In this document: piece after piece, positions 1 through 5,370 of the stretch
How the letters are laid out: the number at the start of each line of letters is the position of its first letter
Position numbering within the stretch: position 1 is the first letter of the stretch
Translations under genes and position numbers: made by a program
Notes under the pieces: model-generated
Database searches by the model: none
What the model saw: the letters and a program-made list of their open reading frames with translations, nothing else
What the model was told of the DNA's origin: nothing
Assembly: GCA_001795345.1 (NCBI GenBank)
Contig: MGON01000103.1
Coordinates: forward strand, 14,488-20,613
Reading direction: 5' to 3'
DNA length: 6,126 nt
Source of the DNA: Chloroflexi bacterium RIFCSPLOWO2_02_FULL_71_16
GTDB lineage: Bacteria > Chloroflexota > Limnocylindria > P2-11E

Positions 1-2
1 AG

Positions 3-515
3 CTCGCGGAGCGCGCGCCGGCCGGGGCGCGGATCGTCGGGCTTCACCCCATGGCGGGCAGCGAGGCCACCGGCTTCGCCGCCGCCGACCCGGCGATGTT
101 CCGGGGCCGGGCGTTCCTGGTCGTTCCGACGTCGCGCACCGACGACGGCGCCGAGGCGCTCGCGGCCGACCTTGCGCGCGAGCTCGGGGGGACGGTGACG
201 GTCTGCTCCGCCGAGATCCACGACCGCGCGGTCGCCGCGGTGTCCGCCCTCCCGCTGGCCGCGGCGGTCGCGCTATCGCGAGTAGCCCGCGCCGCGGCGC
301 CGCTCGACCTGGCCGTCGCCGCGGGCCCCCGCCTTCGCGACGCCACGCGGCTCGCCGCGACGCCGACCGAGCTCGCGCTCGGGCTCCTCGCGGCGCCCGG
401 CTTGCGGGAGCATCTGGTGTCCCTCCGCGCCGCGATCGCCGAGCTCGAGGGCGCGCTCGGCGACGATTCCGCGCTCCGCGCGCTCCTCGAGCGGGGGAGG
501 GCGGACCGGCCCTAG
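3..515 (+). CDS. tyrA: Prephenate/arogenate dehydrogenase, C-terminal part (5' truncated by window edge)
   Basis: This is the C-terminal 170 residues of a TyrA-type dehydrogenase. The enzyme oxidatively decarboxylates prephenate (or arogenate) with NAD(P)+ in the cytosolic tyrosine pathway. The frame is open from the left edge, so the Rossmann NAD-binding half lies outside the window. Visible from the edge is GLHPMAGSE (bases 39-65), the family motif with the catalytic His (HPMAG). Further on come EIHDRAVAAVSALPLA (bases 213-260), the helical dimerisation-domain motif usually written HDxxxAxxSHLPH, and RDATRLA (near bases 334-354), with the Arg that binds the substrate carboxylate. The ATG at base 51 is the Met inside HPMAG, not a start. 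Oddity: both His residues of SHLPH are replaced (SALPLA). The gene ends with TAG inside a CTAG shared with the convergent aroA. The family is secure; prephenate versus arogenate preference cannot be read from this. Confidence 0.93.
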   Translation, partial: LAERAPAGARIVGLHPMAGSEATGFAAADPAMFRGRAFLVVPTSRTDDGAEALAADLARELGGTVTVCSAEIHDRAVAAVSALPLAAAVALSRVARAAAPLDLAVAAGPRLRDATRLAATPTELALGLLAAPGLREHLVSLRAAIAELEGALGDDSALRALLERGRADRP

Positions 516-1783
516 GAGGCCAGCTCCTCGAGCAGCCCGTAGAAGCCGGGATAGGTCTTCGCGGTGACCTCGGCGCCCTCGATCGTGACGCCGGGCACGG
601 CCAGGCCCAGGATCGAGAAGGCCATCGCGATCCGGTGGTCGCCCGCGGCGGCGACCACGCCGCCGTGGAGCGGCGCCGGGACGATGCGGATGCCGTCCGC
701 GTACTCGGTGACGTCCCCGCCCAGCGCGCGCAGTCCGGCGGCGACGGCCGCGATGCGGTCGCTCTCCTGGCGGCGCGTGTGCCCCAGGCCGAGCAGCTCG
801 CTCGGGCCGGTGGCGCAGGCGGCCACCGCGGCGATGGTCGGGAAGGTGTCCGAGATGTCACGCAGGTCGTCGCGGATCCCGTAGAGGGCGCCGGTGCGCC
901 GCACGCTCACGCCGCCGGACAGCGTCGATACGTCGCAGCCCATCGCGCGGAGGACCTCGAAGCAGCGCACGTCGCCCTGGTCGCCGGCGCTGGGCCGCGG
1001 GTCCACGTTCTCGACGGTCACGCGGCCTCCGAGGACCGCGGCGGCCGCGGCGGGGTAGGAGGCCGCCGTCGCGTCGCCGGGGATCGCCACGTCGCGCGCC
1101 TTGACCGGCTGCGGTGCGATCCGGAACTCGTTGGGAGCGAGCCGCTCCACGTGCACCCCGCGACGCTCGAGGCCGGCGATGGTCATGGCGACGAAGGGCG
1201 CCGAGACCAGCGACCCGGAGATACGCAGCGTGAGCCCCTGCCGGGAGCGCGGCGCGGCGAGCAGGAGCGCCGACGCGAACTGGCTGGACGCCGAGCCCGG
1301 CACGTCGACATAGCCCCCGCGCAGCGGACCGGTCACGGTGAGGGGCAGCGCTTCCGCGTCGATGCCCGCGCCGAGCTCGCGTAGCGCACGGATGAGCGGA
1401 GCCATGGGGCGCTCGCGCAGGCGCGGGCTGCCGTCGATGCGCGTGCGGCCGGGCAGCGTGGCCGCCAGGGACGTCGTGAAGCGCGCGACGGTACCGGCGT
1501 CGCCCGCGTCGATCCTCGCGTCGATCGTTGGCGCGGACCGGCCGAGCCCGGTGACGGTCAGGGTTCCGGTGGCCGCGCCATCGACGCCGCAACCGAGCGC
1601 ACCGATGGCGGCGCGCATGGCCAGGACGTCGTCACCCGGATCTTCGGGACCGAGATCGACCCGCGACCGACCCTCGGCGAGCGCGGAGAGGATGAGCTCC
1701 CGGTTGGCGACGCTCTTGGAGGCTGGCACGCGGACGCGCTTGTCGATCGAGTGTCGGATCGGTGGGATCGATCGGCTGGCCAA
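512..1783 (-). CDS. aroA: 3-phosphoshikimate 1-carboxyvinyltransferase (EPSP synthase)
   Basis: AroA joins PEP to shikimate-3-phosphate to give EPSP, the sixth step of the cytosolic shikimate pathway. From the chosen TTG the protein is 423 aa, normal for the family. Motifs in order: PASKSVANR (residues 20-28; Lys23, Ser24 and Arg28 match E. coli K22/S23/R27), DAGDAGTVARF (92-102, PEP loop), GSPRLRERP (118-126, Arg matching R124), GSASSQF (163-169), DISDTFPTIAA (309-319, catalytic Asp312), RRQESDR (337-343), GDHRIAM (381-387, Arg384) and TAKTYPG (407-413, Lys409). The frame stays open about 800 bases further upstream, but that is antisense to the neighbouring gene. TTG at 1783-1781 is the only conventional start near the expected N-terminus, and it lacks a clear Shine-Dalgarno. 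ATC at 1759 would also fit alignment length. Oddities are Gln339 where E. coli has Lys340, and Phe102 where E. coli has Pro101. The gene converges on tyrA, sharing CTAG, and diverges from the C39-like gene. Confidence 0.95.
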   Translation of the reverse strand: MASRSIPPIRHSIDKRVRVPASKSVANRELILSALAEGRSRVDLGPEDPGDDVLAMRAAIGALGCGVDGAATGTLTVTGLGRSAPTIDARIDAGDAGTVARFTTSLAATLPGRTRIDGSPRLRERPMAPLIRALRELGAGIDAEALPLTVTGPLRGGYVDVPGSASSQFASALLLAAPRSRQGLTLRISGSLVSAPFVAMTIAGLERRGVHVERLAPNEFRIAPQPVKARDVAIPGDATAASYPAAAAAVLGGRVTVENVDPRPSAGDQGDVRCFEVLRAMGCDVSTLSGGVSVRRTGALYGIRDDLRDISDTFPTIAAVAACATGPSELLGLGHTRRQESDRIAAVAAGLRALGGDVTEYADGIRIVPAPLHGGVVAAAGDHRIAMAFSILGLAVPGVTIEGAEVTAKTYPGFYGLLEELAS

Positions 1784-1810
1784 CTGCGGGCTGTCAGGAT
1801 AGAGAAGCAG
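1784..1810. promoter_or_regulatory. 27-bp divergent spacer between aroA and the C39-like gene
   Basis: Only 27 bases separate the two divergent start codons, so promoters for both must overlap here or lie inside the opposite gene. On the - strand TATCCT (1801-1796) matches four of six positions of a -10 box. It would start transcription about 6 bases before the aroA TTG, giving a nearly leaderless mRNA. On the + strand AGGATAGAGAAG (1796-1807) is purine-rich and ends 3 bases before the ATG at 1811, so it can serve as a weak ribosome binding site. No good -35 box was found for either direction. Position and composition only; low confidence. Confidence 0.3.
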
Positions 1811-2965
1811 ATGACCGGACGCAGCGACCCGCGGCCGATGCTGATCATGGTGATGCTCGCGGTCGTCTTCGCGGCCGCCCTCTCGGTCCGCTTCTCCGAC
1901 GCCGTCGCGCTGCTGACGGGTGGGACCGAGGCTCCGGCCCAGGAGCCCACGCCATCGCCGTCGCCGACCGCCCCGCCGCCGGAGGTCACGTTCGATCACG
2001 AGACGTGCTGCGAGCAGGCGGCGCGCTTCCTCGACGTGAAGTGGACCTCCGACCAGCCGGTGACCGCGGCCAGCGTGCGCGTCGAGCCCGCGCCGCCGTT
2101 CGAATGCGCCGCGACCGTCGCCCCGTCCGGCCGCGGCGGCACGCTGGGATGCGCCGGTTTCCTGCCCGGCGCGGTCGATCACGTGGCCACGCTCACCGTG
2201 ACGACCGCCGCCGGCCGGTACCCGGCCGCTCACCGGTTCCGCACCATGGGCGACCGGCTCGACGGCGTGAAGTGGTTCACCGAGTTCGAGGATCCGACCG
2301 GCACCCCGCTCGCCTGTGCCGCGGCGAGCTGCCGCATCGTCCAGCTCTACACGGCCGGCGAGGACAAGATGACGGCGACCGAGATCCTCGCGCTCGGGCA
2401 GCAGTTCAACAAGAGCACGGATCCCGGGCTCGACCCGGTCGCGATCGCGACCGTGCTGGACCGGCTGGAGGCCGGGAACGACTACCACTACTACCGCTTC
2501 GACACGCGCCAGGACGCGACCGCGGCCGCGGTGTACTGGCTCTTCCGCAGCGGCAAGCCGGTGATCGCGATCACGCTCGCGGGACAGCACGCGCCGCTCG
2601 TGATCGGCTTCGACGGCGCCTACGGGACCTACTACGACGACCCCTCGAACAAGATCGACGGCGTGATCGTCATGGACCCCCAGCGGGGAGATCTACGACC
2701 GGAGACGAACAGGCGCCCCGACAAGTACCGGACCGCCGAGTTCCAGACGGGGCGCCTGCTCGCGCTCGAGGAGTGGTACGGCGACGAGTGGTGGCTGCGC
2801 TTCGCCTACTCGCGCGAGATCAGGGTCGCCGGACGCCTCGTGAACATCGAGCGCAACGACGACGCGTACCCGCTGCCGCACTGGGTCGGCAAGTTCGTGC
2901 TGCTGGTCGACGACGGCGACACCGAGTGGCCGCCTGAGAGCGAGGGCCGGGTCCGCTTCCGCTAG
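1811..2965 (+). CDS. Membrane-anchored or exported protein with C39-like (papain-fold) peptidase domain
   Basis: This 384-aa protein has no specific name that I recognise. Layout from ATG 1811: a short basic N-terminus (TGRSDPRP), one hydrophobic segment at about residues 10-26 acting as signal peptide or signal anchor, and a Pro/Ser/Thr/Glu linker at 40-58. A beta-rich, Ig-like region at about 59-145 with Cys66, 67, 99 and 114 could form disulfides outside the cell. A C39-like domain spans about 155-292. In it ACAAASC (168-174) resembles the CGPAS nucleophile motif, with Cys169 and Ser173 in register. GQHAPLVIGFD (258-268) resembles the GHwvvvvGyd motif, with His260, and VIVMDP (285-290) supplies Asp289. 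The usual oxyanion Gln six residues before Cys is absent (Thr163), so activity is uncertain. An upstream in-frame ATG at 1751 is inside aroA and was rejected because ATG 1811 has the purine-rich site and directly precedes the signal segment. The C-terminus is rich in Trp and Tyr. Extracellular peptidase or peptidoglycan/peptide-binding role is inference. Confidence 0.72.
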   Translation: MTGRSDPRPMLIMVMLAVVFAAALSVRFSDAVALLTGGTEAPAQEPTPSPSPTAPPPEVTFDHETCCEQAARFLDVKWTSDQPVTAASVRVEPAPPFECAATVAPSGRGGTLGCAGFLPGAVDHVATLTVTTAAGRYPAAHRFRTMGDRLDGVKWFTEFEDPTGTPLACAAASCRIVQLYTAGEDKMTATEILALGQQFNKSTDPGLDPVAIATVLDRLEAGNDYHYYRFDTRQDATAAAVYWLFRSGKPVIAITLAGQHAPLVIGFDGAYGTYYDDPSNKIDGVIVMDPQRGDLRPETNRRPDKYRTAEFQTGRLLALEEWYGDEWWLRFAYSREIRVAGRLVNIERNDDAYPLPHWVGKFVLLVDDGDTEWPPESEGRVRFR

Positions 2966-2983
2966 TCGCGCGGGCCCGCGCGA
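2966..2983. terminator. 18-bp perfect palindrome between convergent genes (candidate bidirectional terminator)
   Basis: The bases TCGCGCGGGCCCGCGCGA equal their own reverse complement. They occupy exactly the gap between the TAG of the C39-like gene and the TGA of the LMF-family gene. As RNA either strand can fold a 7-bp G/C stem with a GGCC loop. No T-run follows on either side, so it is not a classical intrinsic terminator. A hairpin that stops or protects both convergent transcripts is an inference from placement. Confidence 0.45.
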
Positions 2984-4420
2984 TCAGCGCCGAGCCGCGC
3001 GCAGGGCGACCGGGCGGACGTAGTCGCCCTCCAGCGTGCGCGACCACCATGCGCCGGTCCGCCGGCGCTCGTCGGGCGTCGTGAATCGGTACAGGTACAG
3101 GCGCGCGCGGACGAAGCGCGGCCGGCGGCCCGAGAACGGATCTGCGCGGAGGAGGCGCAGTGTCGCCGGATCGGCCTCGAGCAGCTTGGCGAGGAACGGC
3201 ATGAACCATTCGTGGTAGCGCGGCGGCGACATCGCCGCGAACCACATGAGCCAGTCGAGGCGCAGGTGGTACGGCGCGTACTGCGGCGGAAGCCGCCGGA
3301 CGTCGCCGGGCTTCGCCTTGAACTCGTACTCCTTCCAGGCCGCCCCCGGAGTGAGAACGACGTCCTCGGTCCCTTCGACGACGACCTCGTAGCGCTCCTT
3401 CGTCACGCTCCCGAACGCGCCATACGTGTTCACGAGGTGCAGCGGATCGAAGCTGTAGTTCATGAGCTGGCGCCGCGAGAGGAGGTTGCGCGCGGGCCGG
3501 TAGCTGAGGACGACGATGAGGCCGGTCACGAGGATCACCAGTACGGCGTACCAGTCCGGCAGCTCGGTCGCGGGCGGCGCGACCCCGAGGACGGCGGCCA
3601 GCGCGCCCTGGCCGAGCGCGGTGAGCGCGAGCACGATCGTGATGGCGTTGAGCCACGAGAAGTTGCCGCTCACCAGGAGCCAGGACTGCGTGAAGATGAT
3701 GACGAGCGCCGCGACGCTCGCGACGGGCTGCGGCGCGAAGAGGAAGAACGGGACGACGAGCTGCGCGAAGTGGTTTCCGAGCACCTCGACGCGATGGAGC
3801 GGCTTCGGCAGGTGATGGAACCACCAGCTGAGCGGGTTCGGCATCGGCTGCGTCTCGTGGTGGTAGTAGAGGCACGTGAGGTCGCGCCAGCACGCATCCC
3901 CGCGGATCTTGATGAGGCCCGCGCCGAACTCCACGCGGAAGAGCAGCCAGCGCAGGAGGATCATCAGCGGGAGCGGCACCGCGGTCTGGGCGTTGCCGAG
4001 GAAGATCGCGAGGAACCCCGTCTCGAGGAGGAGCGTCTCCCAGCCGAAGGAGTAGAAGGTCTGTCCGACGTTCACGATCGAGAGGTACATCGCCCAGAGC
4101 GCCGCCCAGACCAGCATGGCGAGCGGGAGGGGAAGCCGGTCGGCGGCGCCCAGGACGACACCGGCCGAGAGCGCCGTGCCGCTCCAGGCGACGGCCCCGA
4201 GCAGCCGGTCCGAGTAGCGCCAGTGGAACAGGCTGGGCGAGAGCCGGAAGGGCACCTGGCGGACGAACTCCGGCACCGGCAGGAGCCCGCGCTCGCCGAG
4301 CAGGGGCCGGAACTGGTGCAGCACGACCAGGAAGGCGACGAGGTAGATGAGGCCGAGCGCCCGCTGGAAGACGAGCCGGGCCAGCCACAGGTCGTCGCCC
4401 CGGAGCAGGTCGAGCGGCAT
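2984..4420 (-). CDS. Lipase maturation factor (LMF1/LMF2-like) family membrane protein
   Basis: This 478-aa multi-pass membrane protein belongs to the lipase maturation factor family. Animal members (LMF1) sit in the ER membrane and help lipases fold; the role of bacterial members is not established. Several hydrophobic segments lie between about residues 12 and 310 (near 21-36, 75-92, 98-115, 130-145, 148-162, 215-250, 257-280 and 288-307). Family hallmarks are FGWETLLLETGFL (125-137), VEFGAGLIKIRGD..W (163-178) and YYHHETQPMPNPLSWW (185-200). The soluble C-terminal domain has NTYGAFGSVT (331-340), WKEYEFKAKPGD (362-373), PYHLRLDWLMWFAA (383-396) and ADPFSGRRPRFVRARLY (426-442). The length suits the compact bacterial form. 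ATG at 4420 is taken as start because the membrane domain begins right after it. There is no Shine-Dalgarno, and a -10-like CATAGC ends about 6 bases upstream, so the mRNA could be leaderless. No lipase gene is adjacent. Confidence 0.9.
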   Translation of the reverse strand: MPLDLLRGDDLWLARLVFQRALGLIYLVAFLVVLHQFRPLLGERGLLPVPEFVRQVPFRLSPSLFHWRYSDRLLGAVAWSGTALSAGVVLGAADRLPLPLAMLVWAALWAMYLSIVNVGQTFYSFGWETLLLETGFLAIFLGNAQTAVPLPLMILLRWLLFRVEFGAGLIKIRGDACWRDLTCLYYHHETQPMPNPLSWWFHHLPKPLHRVEVLGNHFAQLVVPFFLFAPQPVASVAALVIIFTQSWLLVSGNFSWLNAITIVLALTALGQGALAAVLGVAPPATELPDWYAVLVILVTGLIVVLSYRPARNLLSRRQLMNYSFDPLHLVNTYGAFGSVTKERYEVVVEGTEDVVLTPGAAWKEYEFKAKPGDVRRLPPQYAPYHLRLDWLMWFAAMSPPRYHEWFMPFLAKLLEADPATLRLLRADPFSGRRPRFVRARLYLYRFTTPDERRRTGAWWSRTLEGDYVRPVALRAARR

Positions 4421-4424
4421 CTGG

Positions 4425-4433
4425 TGCTATGGT
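4425..4433 (+). promoter_or_regulatory. Extended -10 promoter element for csp (candidate)
   Basis: TGCTATGGT carries an extended TG plus a hexamer TATGGT that matches four of six positions of TATAAT. Transcription would begin near 4440 and leave a leader of roughly 50 bases before the csp GTG. No -35 box is evident, as is usual for extended -10 promoters. The leader contains a small G/C hairpin, CGGC-GGGC-GCCG (4441-4452). The complementary strand of the same bases (GACCATAGCAC) lies where a leaderless LMF-gene promoter would sit. Confidence 0.4.
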
Positions 4434-4474
4434 CGCTGCACGGCGGGCGCCGTTCGGGCGTCGCACGGGCGATC

Positions 4475-4480
4475 GGGAGG
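4475..4480 (+). promoter_or_regulatory. Shine-Dalgarno of csp
   Basis: GGGAGG lies 8 bases before the GTG at 4489. It is the best ribosome binding site in the window and decides the csp start in favour of this GTG over the in-frame ATG at 4429, which overlaps the putative -10 element. Confidence 0.85.
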
Positions 4481-4488
4481 CTTCCAAC

Positions 4489-4692
4489 GTGGCGGACGGA
4501 ACGATCAAGAAACTGGTGGGCGATCGGGGCTTCGGGTTCATCGCGGACAACGAGGGCAAAGAGGTCTTCTTCCACCGCTCGCAGGTCGTCGGCGACTTCG
4601 CGTCGCTGCAAGAGGGCCAGCGGGTGACGTTCGAGATGGGGACGGACCCCCGGCGCAACAAGCCGCAGGCGGAGAAGGTCACGCCGGCTTAG
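4489..4692 (+). CDS. csp: Cold-shock domain protein (CspA family)
   Basis: This single-domain cold-shock protein has 67 aa, the usual CspA-family size. The family binds single-stranded RNA and DNA on a five-stranded OB-fold barrel and acts as an RNA chaperone in the cytoplasm. Visible motifs are GTIKKLVGDRGFGFI, containing RNP1 as RGFGFI (residues 13-18; usual form KGFGFI), and RNP2 as VFFHRS (26-31; usual form VFVHFS). It ends with the typical strand EGQRVTFEM (42-50). A Lys/Arg-containing tail, DPRRNKPQAEKV (53-64), stands where most homologues have a GPQAxxV ending. Start is GTG with a strong Shine-Dalgarno. The TAG stop is only 2 bases upstream of the TPP riboswitch closing stem, so csp is probably co-transcribed with ykoE. 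Cold induction cannot be inferred from the short leader. Confidence 0.94.
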   Translation: MADGTIKKLVGDRGFGFIADNEGKEVFFHRSQVVGDFASLQEGQRVTFEMGTDPRRNKPQAEKVTPA

Positions 4693-4694
4693 CG

Positions 4695-4791
4695 CTTTCT
4701 TGCCAGGGGTGCGCCGAATGGGGCGCTGAGAGGTGGCATCGCCACCGACCCTTTGAACCTGATCGGGTTAGTACCCGCGGAGGGAATGAAG
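4695..4791 (+). ncRNA. TPP riboswitch (THI element) controlling ykoE
   Basis: The aptamer that binds thiamine pyrophosphate is complete. Conserved blocks in order: GGGGTGC (4706-4712), CTGAGA (4726-4731), a variable hairpin GGTGGC-ATC-GCCACC (4732-4746), ACCCTTTGAACCTGATC (4748-4764), the P5 arm CGGG-TTAGTA-CCCG (4764-4777) and the terminal block GGAGGGAA (4779-4786). I pair CTTTCTT (4695-4701) with AATGAAG (4785-4791) as closing stem P1, with one C-U mismatch and one G-U pair. The ykoE Shine-Dalgarno (GGAGGG) is part of the conserved 3' block, and P1 reaches the first base of the GTG start. TPP binding should therefore hide the ribosome site directly, without a separate anti-sequestor or terminator. 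No terminator hairpin plus T-run follows. Confidence 0.97.
4779..4784 (+). promoter_or_regulatory. Shine-Dalgarno of ykoE embedded in the riboswitch
   Basis: GGAGGG lies 6 bases before the GTG at 4791 and is at the same time the conserved 3' element of the TPP aptamer. This decides the ykoE start and shows the control is at translation initiation. Confidence 0.85.
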
Positions 4792-5366
4792 TGAATACGG
4801 GATCCTGGCGAACGGTCGACATCGTCGTCGCGGCGGTCATCGCGGTCGCGTTCGGGGTCGTCTTCTGGGCCTGGAACCTGGTGTGGGCGGCGACCGGCCC
4901 GCTCTTCGGGGCGCTGCCGGCGTCCCAGTACCTGCTCTATGGCATCTGGCTGATCCCGGCGGTGCTCGGTGGGCTGATCATCCGCAAGCCCGGCGCCGCA
5001 CTGTTCACCGAGCTCGTCGCCGCGGTCGTCTCGGCGCTCCTCGGCTCCCAGTGGGGCCTCGACACGCTGATCTCGGGCGTGATCCAGGGCGGCGCCGCGG
5101 AGATCGTCTTCGCCCTGTTCCGCTATCGGAGCTGGACGGCTGCGGTCGCGGTCCTGGCGGCCGCCGCCACGGCGCTCGGGGCGTGGATCCACGACATGCC
5201 GCTCTACTACCCCGAGGCGGGGATCGGTGCGTGGGCCGTGTTCCTCGTGTTCATGGTCCTGGGCGCGGTGGCGGTCGCCGGCTACGGCTCGTGGCTGCTC
5301 ATGCGCGCGCTCGCGCAGGCGGGCGCGCTCGGCGCATTCCCTTCCGGACAGACGCATCGGGCCTAG
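4791..5366 (+). CDS. ykoE: ECF transporter S component, YkoE family (thiamine/hydroxymethylpyrimidine uptake)
   Basis: YkoE is the substrate-binding membrane subunit of an energy-coupling-factor importer, YkoEDC, for thiamine or its pyrimidine precursor. This protein has 191 aa, about the family length. It starts SWRTVDIVVAAVIAVAFGVVFW (residues 5-26), the typical YkoE N-terminal helix. Further hydrophobic helices lie near 46-64, 70-84, 93-110, 115-132 and 146-172. GGAAEIVFALFRYR (100-113) is characteristic, as are the conserved aromatic and acidic residues PLYYPE (137-142). The frame is open well upstream through csp, but the GTG at 4791 is the only start with a proper Shine-Dalgarno, and the riboswitch ends on it. 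The downstream ATPase gene begins within about 4 bases of the stop, so the two are one operon. Which thiamine-related compound is carried cannot be told from sequence alone; the TPP riboswitch supports thiamine metabolism strongly. Confidence 0.93.
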   Translation: MNTGSWRTVDIVVAAVIAVAFGVVFWAWNLVWAATGPLFGALPASQYLLYGIWLIPAVLGGLIIRKPGAALFTELVAAVVSALLGSQWGLDTLISGVIQGGAAEIVFALFRYRSWTAAVAVLAAAATALGAWIHDMPLYYPEAGIGAWAVFLVFMVLGAVAVAGYGSWLLMRALAQAGALGAFPSGQTHRA

Positions 5367-5370
5367 CTCG

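Noticed and set aside
51..515. ATG 51 as the start of a small separate gene
   Set aside because: The frame is open to the left edge and this Met is inside the conserved HPMAG motif of TyrA, so the gene is simply cut by the window.
1784..2590. Open - strand frame continuing about 269 codons upstream of aroA
   Set aside because: It lies antisense to the well-formed C39-like gene, is low-complexity Arg/Gly/His-rich, and matches no EPSPS domain. It is a GC-skew shadow frame.
1762..2937. Long + strand frame overlapping the C39-like gene in another phase
   Set aside because: Its translation is almost entirely Arg/Ala/Gly/Asp repeats typical of a shifted GC-rich frame, while the chosen frame has signal, linker and domain structure.
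4429..4488. N-terminal extension of csp from ATG 4429
   Set aside because: It would add 20 Arg/Ala-rich residues foreign to cold-shock proteins, lacks a Shine-Dalgarno and overlaps the -10 element; GTG 4489 has a strong site.
4786..4794. Two-codon mini-ORF ATG-AAG-TGA overlapping the ykoE start
   Set aside because: The Shine-Dalgarno ends only 1 base before this ATG, too close for initiation, and the bases are explained by the conserved GGGAA block and stem P1.
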